The notes: generated from the sequence alone by a model not told the origin. Positions 47,701 through 56,374 are shown, counted from the first letter of the stretch. The stretch is 64,000 nt of DNA from JANQPX01 sp041398025 (GCA_041398025.1 JAWKVM010000017.1:62001-126000), one strand, 5' to 3'. Program-made: numbers and translations.

Positions 47701-47993
47701 GCGTCGGAGAAATAGCCGAACGCCTTCAGATGCCGTGCCCGCTCCGCTGGATCGTCTGGACAGTCCGCCAGGGCCTTGTTGACCAGCCCGCCCCTGATGG
47801 CGTCGAGCATCGCCTGATACTCGCCCATGGCATTGACGATGCTTGCGGGCGTTTCCGGGCGATGGAAGGAAAGCGGCGGCATCGCCGGCAGCGAGGCGAG
47901 ATCCGGCATCCGCTCGGCGCGGGCCAGGCGTTCGAGAGGATAGGGCCCGAGATGGACCGGGCGTTTCCTGTCGGAGAAAAACCGGATGGTCAT
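44754..47993 (-). CDS. Self-sufficient reductive dehalogenase-like fusion (RdhA core plus phthalate-dioxygenase-reductase-type module)
   Basis: The product has 1079 residues. Residues about 1-270 are a degenerate first domain, about 330-560 the cobalamin-binding catalytic part, then two [4Fe-4S] motifs: C567-C570-C573-C577 (CESCNKCARECP) and C603, C616-C619-C623 (CGRCMKTCP). Residues about 760-985 form a flavin reductase (RQFSLSG for FMN, GGIGVTPM for NAD), followed by a plant-type [2Fe-2S] ferredoxin with C1028, C1033, C1036 and C1064. No twin-arginine signal is present, so it should be cytosolic, like the NpRdhA/BhbA group. The substrate is unknown. It could feed electrons from NAD(P)H to B12 by itself. 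Confidence 0.88.
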   Translation of the reverse strand: MTIRFFSDRKRPVHLGPYPLERLARAERMPDLASLPAMPPLSFHRPETPASIVNAMGEYQAMLDAIRGGLVNKALADCPDDPAERARHLKAFGYFSDASMVGIGPIAPACRLQTSIRNPDIDRLADDLRTRQTATLASGIDVIMADLKESMEAPPGGIEDHGVAIVFLYEYPRDPDPYEPGADWIQDAQAARACLRAAETAVVIANYVRLLGHDARAHTQTSTDLHLPRQAAAAGLASIGRGRLVAPYVGERFGLAAVTTSFELAVDRPLAPTEEQPRWKIHGPAWWTGFGFQKNALNREPFRNRRYVDGAHPFERLQRVDQPTTFIDEARVARVPKRTDMFARAQFGDMGKKLQDNAKGGHYARKAAPSMAQRRALGAFVLLQDGPPGEVDVKPVGAAHGAAHAVRNAENVKAACYFLGVDAVGISRCPDWAWYSHNALGEPIDPSHDQAISMIIDQGFETMEGASGDDWISVAQSMRAYLRFSLLGGVIAKHIRNLGFPAKAHTVLDGDVLQPPLLLLSGLGEVSRIGEVILNPFLGPRLKSGVVTTTMPMAHDRPIDFGLQRFCESCNKCARECPSGAITAGPKLMFNGYEIWKSDSQKCATYRITTEGGAMCGRCMKTCPWNLEGLFSEKPLRWAAMTLPGAAPLLAKLDDAAGRGGLNPVKKWWWDLEIEADGGYRPARSPVNARNLQKDLDLKYEDQTLAVYPANLAPHPWPFPFPMDREKGIEAYQGLIAASVYKDRLGSGDTDGLAHEYRIDGDAPVIRVEVTKAERMTPDITKYEVQALDGADLPAWSAGAHLDVVVAPEFLRQFSLSGDPADRSRYQIAVLHERHGRGGSALMHRIFSTGRKVFISHPINHFELNEAARRSLLCAGGIGVTPMIAMAHRLHALGTDFALHYACSSRKSAGFLDDFSNFPWRDRVHLHISDEGTRADFEKILGHWQEGDHVYACGPDRFMRAVMTAAERAGFPEEARHIEYFSVPETPDYENHPFTLNLKKSGREISVAADQSATDALQAAGIAVDVKCSDGLCGVCRCALLAGEVEHRDFVLSAKQRETSLILCQSRAAEPGGVLEIDL

Positions 47994-48146
47994 GGACGCT
48001 CAGCCCCGCTCGCCTCTGCCTGACAGCTTGCACGAGCCTGGGCGAAGTTCACGTCATGATCAACGGCAAGGGGCTGCCTTCACGCTCGCGTCTCGAAAGC
48101 CTGGGCGCAAACCATCGATCCGCGCCAGGTTGGCCGAAACCCCATG

Positions 48147-48163
48147 AGGTGGCCACGCCACCT
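48147..48163 (-). repeat. Family 3 hairpin, copy E (without the TTGACTTG tail)
   Basis: AGGTGGC-GTG-GCCACCT overlaps the sppA stop codon. The stem is close to copy D, but the sequence after it does not contain TTGACTTG. It may be a partial copy. Confidence 0.55.
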
Positions 48164-49874
48164 AGCGGATCATGATCGGCGGCGCGGTGGCGATGCCGCC
48201 GGTTCGGACGAGCTGCAGCCAGGAGGAGACGGTGCGGATGCCGATCAGCGGCTCGCGGACCAGGTCGAGCGCGGTTTGCAGCGGCGATTTCGGCCTCGGG
48301 AAGCGCCTGATCTCGACCGGCTGATCGGGTTCGAGGCCGATCTCGACGCGCGCGATTTCAAGGGCTCGGGTGAAGCCGCCGAGCTCGTCGACCAGGCCGC
48401 GCTCCTTCGCCTGCTCGCCGGTCCAGACGCGGCCCTCGGCGATGGCATCGACGTCGTCGACGGTCATGCCGCGGCCGCGGGCGACTCCGGCCGTGAAGGC
48501 GGCGTAGGTCTGGTCGAGAAAGCTCTCCAGGCGTTCGCGGCCGCGGACGCCGTAGTCCCGGCTCAGGCTCCACATCGAGGCGTTGGCACCCTTGCCGATC
48601 GTGCCCCAATTGACCCCGAGCTTCTTCCAGAGATCGTCGATCACCGGCTTGCCGGCGAGCACGCCGATCGAGCCGGTGAGCGTGCCCGGATCGGCGACGA
48701 TGCGGGTCGCGTCCATCGCGATCCAGTAGCCGCCGGATGCGGCGACATCGCCCATCGAGACGATCACCGGCTTCTTCAGCTCGACCGCACGCCTGACCTG
48801 CCGTCCGATGGTCTCGGACGCGACCGCCGAGCCGCCGCCCGAGGAGATGCGGAACAGGATGGCGCGCACGTCCGAATCCTCGATCGCATCGCCGATCGCG
48901 CGCGCGACGGTGTCGGCGCCCATGACCCAGCCGCCCGGGCCGTCGCCATTGTTGCCCTCCTGGATCTGGCCGACGCCCTCGATCAGCGCGATCACCTGGC
49001 CGTCGCCGCGCTTTGCCGGCACCAGGCGGGCGAATTTCTCGAGATCGATCAGATCGGCGCTGGCGCCCGCTTCCTTCTCGGCGCGCGTCACCACCTCGTC
49101 CCAATAGCTGAGGCGGTCGACCAGGCCGGCGTGAAACGCCTCCTCGGCGCTGTAGGGGCCGTCATCGATCAGGCGGTCGACGGCATCCGCCTCGAAGCCG
49201 CGGTCCGCGGCGATGCCCGCCTTGATCTGGTCGTCGAGCGAACTCGCCAGCCATTCCAGGCTTTCCCGATGCTCCGGGGTCAGGCCGTTCTCGGTGAACA
49301 TGTTGGCCGCGGTCTTGTAGGGGCCGCGCTTGCCGCCACTCGGCGTGACGCCAAGCTGCTCGAACAAGTCCTTGAGCAGCGGCGTTTCCAGATAGAGCCC
49401 GGTCAGGCCGACCGCGCCCAGCGGCTGCAGGTGGATCTCGTCGAAGGCGCTCGCGAGATAGTAGCCGAGCGTGCCCGGGCCGAACTCGCCGAAGCTGGTG
49501 GAGAAGGCATAGGCGAACTTGCCCTGGCCGCGAAAGCGGCGGATCGCGTTGCGCAGCTCCTGGGCCTGGGCAAACCCCGGCCCGCCGCCGTTGATCCGGG
49601 CGACCAGCCCGGCGATGCGCGGCTCCTCGCCCGCGCGCTCGATCGCCATGACGGCGTCGGCGAGGGTCAGGCCCGGCTCCAGATTGAGGGCTGCGAGGGA
49701 GGTGCTGTGCGCCGCCTCGTCGAAGCCCTGGCGAAGGTCGAGCGTGAGAACGGCGCGCTCCGGCAGGCCCTCGTCCTGCGGAAAGAACATCCAGGCGAGC
49801 ACGCCCAGGCTGATGGTCACGAGGATCGTGAGAATGCCGATCGAGGCGAGAATGCCGACCAGGATCTTCTTCAT
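48162..49874 (-). CDS. sppA: Signal peptide peptidase SppA, long (67K) type
   Basis: The 570-residue inner-membrane serine protease degrades cleaved signal peptides. It has an N-terminal anchor helix (ILVGILASIGILTILVTIS), then two homologous domains. The catalytic lysine is K187 in KTAANMFT and the nucleophile S380 in GDVAASGGYW, matching K209/S409 of E. coli. Its start overlaps the rlmN stop by 4 bases. A family 3 hairpin sits at its stop codon. Confidence 0.95.
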   Translation of the reverse strand: MKKILVGILASIGILTILVTISLGVLAWMFFPQDEGLPERAVLTLDLRQGFDEAAHSTSLAALNLEPGLTLADAVMAIERAGEEPRIAGLVARINGGGPGFAQAQELRNAIRRFRGQGKFAYAFSTSFGEFGPGTLGYYLASAFDEIHLQPLGAVGLTGLYLETPLLKDLFEQLGVTPSGGKRGPYKTAANMFTENGLTPEHRESLEWLASSLDDQIKAGIAADRGFEADAVDRLIDDGPYSAEEAFHAGLVDRLSYWDEVVTRAEKEAGASADLIDLEKFARLVPAKRGDGQVIALIEGVGQIQEGNNGDGPGGWVMGADTVARAIGDAIEDSDVRAILFRISSGGGSAVASETIGRQVRRAVELKKPVIVSMGDVAASGGYWIAMDATRIVADPGTLTGSIGVLAGKPVIDDLWKKLGVNWGTIGKGANASMWSLSRDYGVRGRERLESFLDQTYAAFTAGVARGRGMTVDDVDAIAEGRVWTGEQAKERGLVDELGGFTRALEIARVEIGLEPDQPVEIRRFPRPKSPLQTALDLVREPLIGIRTVSSWLQLVRTGGIATAPPIMIR

Positions 49875-51070
49875 CGGACCGCGACCAGGGTGCTGTCCGC
49901 CCGCTCTCGGCGCCGGCGGCGCTCGCTCGCCGTCTTGAGCTGGCCGCAGGCCGCCGCGATGTCGCGGCCGCGCGGCGTGCGCACGGGCGAGGGATAGCCG
50001 CCGCGCTCGACGATGCGCGCAAACGCCTCGATCCGCTCCGGACGGGAGCAGCGATAGCCGGCCTCGGGCCAGGGATTGAACGGGATCAGATTGACCTTGG
50101 CGGGCAGGCCTTTCAGCAGGCGCACCAGTTCCTTGGCCTCGGCGTCGCTGTCATTGACGCCGTCCAGCATGACATATTCGAAGGTCACCCAGCGGTCGCC
50201 CGAGGGATAGGCGCGGCAGGCCTCGAAGAGAGTCGAAATATTCCATTTGCGATTGATCGGCACGAGCTCGTCGCGGAGATCGTCCCTGACCGCATGCAGC
50301 GAAATCGCAAGATTGACGCCGAGCTCGCGGCCGCATTGCTCGATCCTGGGCACGATGCCCGAGGTCGAGAGTGTGATCTTGCGCTTCGGGAAGGCGAGGC
50401 CGTCGGGGTCCATGGCGATCAGCAGCGCCTTCTTCACGTTCTCGTAGTTCAGCAGCGGCTCGCCCATGCCCATCATCACGATGTGGCTGATGCGGCGCTG
50501 GCCCTTGGGGGTCGGCCATTCGTCGAGCCGGTCGCGCGCCACCAGGATCTGGGCGAGGATGTCGCCCGCGGAGAGATTGCGCACCAGCGGCATGGTGCCG
50601 GTGTGGCAAAAGGTGCAGGCGAGCGAGCAGCCGACCTGGCTGGAGACGCAAAGGGCGCCGCGCTCGACCTCGGGGCCGCCCTCGACGCTGCCGCCTCCCT
50701 GGACATTGGGGATGTGCACCATCTCCACGTCCTGGCCGTCCGCAAAGCGCAGCAGCCACTTGGCCGTGCCGTCCGACGACTGCTGCTCGTCGACGATCGA
50801 CGGGCGGCCGACGCCATGGGCGTCGTCGAGCTCGGCGCGCAGGCCGGCCGGCAACGTGGTCATGGCCTCGAAGGACGAAGCACCCTGGTGGTAGAGCCAG
50901 TGCTGAATCTGGCGGGCGCGCATCGGCGCCTTGGACGGCGGCTCACCCAGAGCGAGGAGGGTCGCCGCGAGCGCGTCCCGGTCCTGGCCGATGATCGACG
51001 GCTTCGGCAACGACGATCCGGCGCCGGGTCGATCGTTTCGCCCGTCGTTCGGGCGTGGGTCAGAAACCAT
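49871..51070 (-). CDS. rlmN: Dual-specificity 23S rRNA/tRNA adenine-C2 methyltransferase RlmN
   Basis: The 399-residue radical-SAM enzyme methylates A2503 of 23S rRNA and A37 of some tRNAs. Features: the cluster motif CSLACTFC, VMMGMGEPLLNYENV, SLHAVRDDLRDELVPINR and the catalytic C-terminal cysteine in GYRCSRPE. An N-terminal extension of about 25 residues precedes the family start. The ATG at 51070 is chosen; the frame is open further upstream without likeness. Confidence 0.95.
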   Translation of the reverse strand: MVSDPRPNDGRNDRPGAGSSLPKPSIIGQDRDALAATLLALGEPPSKAPMRARQIQHWLYHQGASSFEAMTTLPAGLRAELDDAHGVGRPSIVDEQQSSDGTAKWLLRFADGQDVEMVHIPNVQGGGSVEGGPEVERGALCVSSQVGCSLACTFCHTGTMPLVRNLSAGDILAQILVARDRLDEWPTPKGQRRISHIVMMGMGEPLLNYENVKKALLIAMDPDGLAFPKRKITLSTSGIVPRIEQCGRELGVNLAISLHAVRDDLRDELVPINRKWNISTLFEACRAYPSGDRWVTFEYVMLDGVNDSDAEAKELVRLLKGLPAKVNLIPFNPWPEAGYRCSRPERIEAFARIVERGGYPSPVRTPRGRDIAAACGQLKTASERRRRRERADSTLVAVR

Positions 51071-51086
51071 CGGACATCGCAGGCGG

Positions 51087-51626
51087 CTAGCCGGAGCAGG
51101 CGGCGACCATGGCGTTGTACGCCTTGGTGAACCCGAGCAGCGAATAGGTGTCGGTCGAGGTGGTGTTCTTGCTGGACTCACCCTGCACCACCATGTCCTC
51201 GCCGCGCTTCATCACGTCGATCAGCGCCCGGTCCTCGGTCTCGTCCTTGGTCCAGGCATGCGCGCCGCGGGTAAAGAGGGTGAACTGGTTCTGGCCGACC
51301 GCGACGTCGACGCTGCTGCCCTCGAGATAGGTGTAGCCGGGCTGCACGCTGACCTCGTCGGTGACGGCCGGCGTCGGGCGGCGGGTGACCAGCACCGCAG
51401 GCTTGCCGCGGCGGGTGTAGTTGCCGGCCTGCTTCTTCGGCTCGCTCACGATATAGCAGATCTTCTGACCGCCCTCGTCCAGTTCCCAGACATTCCAGTC
51501 GGTGTAGGCGCCCAGCGAGTACGGCGTCTGGGCCTGTGCGCCGCCGGCGACGCCCAACGACAGGACCAGAACGGCGAGGACTCGGGAAGCGCGATCATAG
51601 AAACATGCTGTCATCATCTCGATCAT
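51087..51626 (-). CDS. IalB family (invasion-associated locus B) periplasmic protein
   Basis: The 179-residue product has a signal peptide (VLAVLVLSLGVAGGAQAQ), then the family core around DWNVWELDEGGQKICYIVSEP and TLFTRGAHAWTKDE. IalB-family proteins are periplasmic and common in alphaproteobacteria; the biochemical role is not settled. The gene is 16 bases before rlmN on the same strand. Starts at 51626, 51617 or 51614 are all possible. Confidence 0.82.
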   Translation of the reverse strand: MIEMMTACFYDRASRVLAVLVLSLGVAGGAQAQTPYSLGAYTDWNVWELDEGGQKICYIVSEPKKQAGNYTRRGKPAVLVTRRPTPAVTDEVSVQPGYTYLEGSSVDVAVGQNQFTLFTRGAHAWTKDETEDRALIDVMKRGEDMVVQGESSKNTTSTDTYSLLGFTKAYNAMVAACSG

Positions 51627-51926
51627 CGTGGCTGGTGTTGGGACCGCCTGTTATGTCGGCAAATTTCTCGTGAATTGCAAGTTTTGTCTGAGGGCAGCCC
51701 ATCCTTTCGCGATCGGCCGGCACCCGCTCCGCCCCGGGCGCGACCCGAGATTGCGATGTGGACTCATCCCCGCCTGCCGCCGGAAATCGCGACGTTCATG
51801 TGGCGCGGATCGACGCTGTCGTCAAGCATCGCGGCTGCGAGACGTTGGTCGCGTCATGCGGGAATGCCGTGCCGAAATCGACGGCTCGGGACCGCAGGAT
51901 CGGGCTCAAGGCAGCGCGCGCGGCGG

Positions 51927-53147
51927 TCAGATGGCGACCGACTTGCGGATGATGTTCCTGTCGGGGCCGATCGGGAATTTGGTGATGTTCTCCGCACCTC
52001 CCTCGGTGAGCACCAGGATGTCGTGCTCGCGATAGCCGCCTGACCCGGGCTCGCCGTCCGGAATCATGATCATCGGCTCCATCGAGACCACCATGTCGGG
52101 CTCGAGCACGGTCTCGATGTCCTCGCGCAGTTCGAGCCCGGCCTCCCGGCCGTAATAGTGGGAAAGAACGCCGAAACTGTGGCCATAGCCGAACGTGCGC
52201 CGATCGAGCACGCCATGGCGTTTGTAGATCTCGTTCAGTTCGGCGGCGATGTCGCAGCAGCGGGCCCCCGGCCTGATCAGCTCGAGGCCGCGATAGTGGA
52301 CTTCGGTGTTGATCGCCCAGTAGCGGAGATGCGCGTCCGAGGCCGATTCGCAGAACAGCGTGCGCTCCAGCGCCGTGTAGTAGCCCGCGATCATCGGAAA
52401 GCAGTTCAGGCTCAGAATGTCGGCGAGCCGCAGGCGCCTGGAGGTGACGGGATTGTGCGCGCCGTCGGTGTTGAGCCCGGACTGGAACCAGGTCCATGTA
52501 TCCATCAGCTCGGCATGCGGAAAGGTCGTCGCGATCTCCCTGACCATGGCCCGGGTCGCCTGGAGCGCGATCTCATGCTCGGGCGCCCCGACCGCAATCG
52601 CCTCGACCGCCGCAAAGCCGCCGATATCGGCGATGCGCGCACCCTCCTTGATCAGCAGGATCTCCTCCGCCGACTTCACCATGCGCTGGCGCATCACGTC
52701 GGCCGAGATGTCGACCACCTCGGCATCCGGCAGCGCCGCCTGCAGCTTCTCCAGGCGCTCGACGCTGATGTGATCGAACTCGACGCCGAGCCGGGTGCTG
52801 CCGGCACCGGGGATCAGCGTCTGCACGGCCCGGAAAAAATTATCGCGCTGCCAGTCGGTGTAGACGAGGTTGTCACCGAAGCTCCTGCGCCAGGGCTGGC
52901 CGCCGTCGATATTGGCGGAGATGGTGGTCGCCTCGTCCGCCGTCACCACCAGCCCATAGGGCCGCCCGAAGCTGCAGTACAGAAAGTCGGAAAAATAATT
53001 GATGTTGTGGATGGAGGTGAACAGCACGGAGTCGATCGATTGCGCCGCCATGAGCTTTCGCAGCGCGGCCAGACGCCGGTTCATCTCTTCCGCGGAAAAC
53101 GTGCCACGGACTTTCTCGCCGTTTCTTATGGTCTTGAGTGGTTTCAT
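51927..53147 (-). CDS. Creatinase (creatine amidinohydrolase, EC 3.5.3.3), M24 fold
   Basis: The 406-residue product hydrolyses creatine to sarcosine and urea. It closely matches known Pseudomonas creatinase blocks: IRNGEKVRGTFSAEEM, FTSIHNINYFSDFLYCSFG, ISANIDGGQPWRR, VYTDWQRDNFF, MDTWTWFQSG, LSLNCFPMIAGYYTALER and FGYGHSFG. The family is metal-free despite the pita-bread fold. Neither creatininase nor sarcosine oxidase is nearby. An upstream TTG (53219, with GAGGGAG) would add a hydrophobic N-terminus; the family start is preferred. Confidence 0.93.
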   Translation of the reverse strand: MKPLKTIRNGEKVRGTFSAEEMNRRLAALRKLMAAQSIDSVLFTSIHNINYFSDFLYCSFGRPYGLVVTADEATTISANIDGGQPWRRSFGDNLVYTDWQRDNFFRAVQTLIPGAGSTRLGVEFDHISVERLEKLQAALPDAEVVDISADVMRQRMVKSAEEILLIKEGARIADIGGFAAVEAIAVGAPEHEIALQATRAMVREIATTFPHAELMDTWTWFQSGLNTDGAHNPVTSRRLRLADILSLNCFPMIAGYYTALERTLFCESASDAHLRYWAINTEVHYRGLELIRPGARCCDIAAELNEIYKRHGVLDRRTFGYGHSFGVLSHYYGREAGLELREDIETVLEPDMVVSMEPMIMIPDGEPGSGGYREHDILVLTEGGAENITKFPIGPDRNIIRKSVAI

Positions 53148-53359
53148 TGTCGCCAGCGTCCCAATGCAAACGAGAACGGCAAAGACATAGCACGGAGCGA
53201 GGCGCTTGCGCAGAATCAAACAGGCTCCCTCGGACCGGACGGGCGATGGGTGTCAGTTTTTTGCCTTTAATAGTGAATTATATCACATTCATGGCAATTT
53301 TAAGGCGATATTCTTGCGCTGCTTTATTTGATCCAGCTGTCATTTTGCAGGAGGCTTTG

Positions 53360-53503
53360 ATGTCCAAGCGCACAGCCCTTTTGATGATTGCGGCTATCGC
53401 CGCCCTTCTCGGCGCTTATCAGCTTTCGGCGTCGCAGAGCGATGGAAGCGACGGCGATGAAGTTTTCCGCGGCAACTGCGTCGAGGGCCAAAAGTGCGGC
53501 TAG
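53360..53503 (+). CDS. 47-residue secreted or membrane peptide
   Basis: This small gene has a strong AGGAGG site at 53349-53354. The product has a basic start (MSKRT), a hydrophobic stretch (LLMIAAIAALLGAY) like a signal peptide or anchor, then a short acidic tail with two cysteines (NCVEGQKCG) at the end. The AT-rich stretch at about 53262-53345 should hold its promoter. It lies 53 bases before the 897-residue membrane protein, on the same strand, with a hairpin between. No family is recognised. Confidence 0.7.
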   Translation: MSKRTALLMIAAIAALLGAYQLSASQSDGSDGDEVFRGNCVEGQKCG

Positions 53504-53521
53504 TGGTGTGACCACACCACT
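53502..53521 (+). promoter_or_regulatory. Perfect hairpin between the peptide gene and the large membrane protein gene
   Basis: AGTGGTGT-GACC-ACACCACT is a perfect 8-base stem with a 4-base loop, starting within the peptide stop codon. No T run follows, so it is more likely an mRNA processing or stability element, or a partial attenuator, than a terminator. Confidence 0.5.
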
Positions 53522-53556
53522 CGGTTCTGCGGGTTTCATCTGAAGGAGACGATGTC

Positions 53557-56250
53557 ATGCGCGCAGGCGCATGGCGGATGCTGGTCGCTTGCCTCGTATT
53601 GGCCGTTGCAGCGACCGGTTCCGCTGCCCAGACGTCGAGACCGTCGCCGGCCGTGGAGGGCTGGACGAAATCGCTGCTCGACGACGAGAGCTACAGGCGC
53701 GACGGTGTCATCGACGGGATGCCGACCTGCCTCCTGGTCGCCGCCGATGACGACGCCTATGGCCTCTGGATCGCCAACAGCCATTGGCACAATATGGAGC
53801 TGCCGGATCTGGCCGACGTGCTCTATCAGCGACCGGCGTTCAGGAAGGCCGAGCCCGGCTTCGGCACGCTGATCGCCTGCACGCAGATCCTGATGGCCTG
53901 GCATACCAGCCTGCCCGGCCATTCCCGATCGAGGCCGACCTTCAGCGTCGACGGGCGGGTCGAGCATGGGGCGGTGGTGATCGATCTTGCTCTCGGCCGT
54001 CACAGCGCGCGCGCCAGGATCAAGCCGCTGCCGCTGGTCCGCCTGCTGACCTCGCCGCATCTCCTGCCGTCCTGGACCTATGGCGGCATCGTCATCCGCA
54101 ACGCCGTCATCGACGGCACGCTTCTGCTGCACAATCTGCATCTTTCCGTGCCCTTGGCGTTCGCCAATGTGACCTTCCTCGGCGGTGGCTATCGCAAGGA
54201 CGTCTACAAGATCGATCGGGAGGTCGAGGCGGCGATCTCGATCCTGCACTCGCGTTTCCAGGACCACATCATGATCGCCGCGAGCGAAATCTGCGGCGAT
54301 GTCCTGATCAACGACAGCGCGTTCGACGAGAAAGTCGACTGGCAGGACGTGCGTCAGACCGGCCGCGGCCGGCATGACGGGTCGGACGAGAGCTCGAGCT
54401 GCAAGGACATCGACGACGACTCCGCGGCGTCATCCTCCGGGGTCTATGTCTATGGGTCGACGTTTCGCCAGAGCCTGCGATTCAGCGACACGCAGCTCGG
54501 AACGCTGCACGCCTTCGGCAATCGGTTCGGCCGTCTGCTGGCGTGGCAGACGCACTTCGGCGAGGCGCTGATGCTTTCGGACAATGACATCGGCAGTTTC
54601 GAGGTTTCCAGCCATCTCGCGACCAGCACGGCGATCAACTTCAATCGGATCGAGAACGACTTTTTCCTTTTCGGCCACACGGTTGTCGACAGCGCCATCG
54701 AGAGCATCGACATCAACAGCAATCGCATCGGTGGCGGCATCGGCTTCAGCAATTTCCCGCCGGGCGTCCTGCCGGAGCTGATCAGCCTGGAGAGCAATCA
54801 CGTCGGCAACGGCTCGCTGCTCTGCGTTCCCAAGGATTGGCGGGGAACGCTGTCGCTCGATGGCAGCTCCTATGACGGCAAGCTGGCGATCGGCCTGACA
54901 CGCCCGCCCGACCCGGAAGCCGACGGGGACATGCTCAGCGACGACAGCGAGACCCTGCAATGTTCCTGGAGTTTCTGGGAGCCCAAGCGGTTCGAGAGCA
55001 GCGAGGACGTCTACTGCCAGGATCTACGATCCCACGCCTTCCTCGCCGAGGAGACGATGACGCCGCGCGGGCTAGGTGTCATGAAAGTCGACCTGGAGGC
55101 TGTCGAGATTCGCACCCTGCTCTGGCAGCTGCCTTTGGAATGCGCCTATCGCTGGAGCGGATTCGGCCTGCATTATCGGCTTTGGCAGCCTGCCGACAAT
55201 GCCGCGAAAATCCTCTCCGTGCATACCGGACATCGGGACCTGTCGCCGCTGCGGGTCTTTCGCGCCTGGCGGACCACGCTCTGGGGGCATGACCCGGCCC
55301 CCCTCGATGCGATGAGCCGCTATCTCACCGAGAACGGCGCCTACAATGAAAGCCGGGAAATTCTCCTGGAAGCCAAGCGGCTGAACTATGCGCCCGCCTG
55401 CCGGCCCAGCGAGAACACCCTGGCCTGCACCGACAGGATGATGTTCGGCGGCAGGATCGCCGCATTCCTGCTCGATCCTGCCCCGTTCGATCCTGCGGTC
55501 AGCGTGTCGTCGTCCGCCCTTGCCGACGACATCGATACCGCCGGTTCGGCACGTGCGCGTTCCGCGTTTCTCGATCCTTGGGCGTCCACCAGCGGCACGG
55601 AGTCGTCCTGGGATCGATTTCGAAACACCTCCCTGCTCCTTCTTCTTTGGCCGGGCGGCTATGGCGCGAAGCCGGAGCGCGCGGTCGGCCTGATCGCCGC
55701 CGGTGCCGTCGCCTTCTTCCTGATCTACCAGGTCTATGCCTGCGTCATGAGACGAATGCTCCGCCGCGTGCCCAGGCAGATCGCCAGGCTGACACGGGAA
55801 CCCAGCCATGACCCCGATCAGGGGCCGAAGGCGGGTGGAGAGGAGATCGAGGCCCTGCGGAGGCTCTGCGAGAAGGCGACGGCTGGCTGGCTCGAGCTCG
55901 ACATCGAGCGGCGCCTGGAAATCGTCAGGAAGGACCTGATCCCGACCCTCACCCAGCATGTCGCGGAGCTGTCGAAGCCGGATCAGCGACGGGTCAAGAC
56001 GCTGAGGCGCCGCCTGGAGCGTTTCGGCAATACGGAAATCCTCGGATTCAGCCGCTTCGATCGCAACAAGCTGCCGACCCGCTTCACCCACTGGCGCTAC
56101 AGCGTCGACACCATGCTGCCGTTTATCGATCTTCACGCCTATTCCAACTACTACCCGGAAGCCAGCGTGATGCGGGCCTTCAGCATCCTGCAGCACGTCA
56201 TCGGCTGGTGGCTGATGACCGTCTTTGTCGCCTCCGCCGCCATCCTGTAG
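53557..56250 (+). CDS. Large membrane protein with periplasmic beta-helix-like domain, unknown
   Basis: The 897-residue product has a signal peptide (LVACLVLAVAATGSAAQ), then about 650 periplasmic residues. In the part from about 170 to 420 short hydrophobic beta-like repeats recur (VIDGTLLLHNLHL, GDVLINDSAFD, ALMLSDNDIGSFEV, SIDINSNRIGGGIGF), consistent with a right-handed beta helix. A transmembrane helix (about 708-731) leads to a basic, helical cytoplasmic part and a last helix (about 875-896). The segment YSVDTMLPFIDLHAYSNYYP before it resembles C-termini of membrane-bound pentapeptide-repeat proteins. GAAGGAGACG precedes the start. Confidence 0.8.
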   Translation: MRAGAWRMLVACLVLAVAATGSAAQTSRPSPAVEGWTKSLLDDESYRRDGVIDGMPTCLLVAADDDAYGLWIANSHWHNMELPDLADVLYQRPAFRKAEPGFGTLIACTQILMAWHTSLPGHSRSRPTFSVDGRVEHGAVVIDLALGRHSARARIKPLPLVRLLTSPHLLPSWTYGGIVIRNAVIDGTLLLHNLHLSVPLAFANVTFLGGGYRKDVYKIDREVEAAISILHSRFQDHIMIAASEICGDVLINDSAFDEKVDWQDVRQTGRGRHDGSDESSSCKDIDDDSAASSSGVYVYGSTFRQSLRFSDTQLGTLHAFGNRFGRLLAWQTHFGEALMLSDNDIGSFEVSSHLATSTAINFNRIENDFFLFGHTVVDSAIESIDINSNRIGGGIGFSNFPPGVLPELISLESNHVGNGSLLCVPKDWRGTLSLDGSSYDGKLAIGLTRPPDPEADGDMLSDDSETLQCSWSFWEPKRFESSEDVYCQDLRSHAFLAEETMTPRGLGVMKVDLEAVEIRTLLWQLPLECAYRWSGFGLHYRLWQPADNAAKILSVHTGHRDLSPLRVFRAWRTTLWGHDPAPLDAMSRYLTENGAYNESREILLEAKRLNYAPACRPSENTLACTDRMMFGGRIAAFLLDPAPFDPAVSVSSSALADDIDTAGSARARSAFLDPWASTSGTESSWDRFRNTSLLLLLWPGGYGAKPERAVGLIAAGAVAFFLIYQVYACVMRRMLRRVPRQIARLTREPSHDPDQGPKAGGEEIEALRRLCEKATAGWLELDIERRLEIVRKDLIPTLTQHVAELSKPDQRRVKTLRRRLERFGNTEILGFSRFDRNKLPTRFTHWRYSVDTMLPFIDLHAYSNYYPEASVMRAFSILQHVIGWWLMTVFVASAAIL

Positions 56251-56374
56251 ACGGTCATCGGGGCATCGGCGATCGGGGATTCGGGCGGTCGCCTCCTGCC
56301 AAAGCGGCGCTTGATCGCGTTCCTTGTCGTCGCCATACCTATAGTGACGCGATGCAGCCTACTCGAAGCGAGCG

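Noticed and set aside
48144..49997. Open frame of 617 codons opposite sppA
   Set aside because: It is antisense of a certain gene, and its composition is typical of shadow frames.
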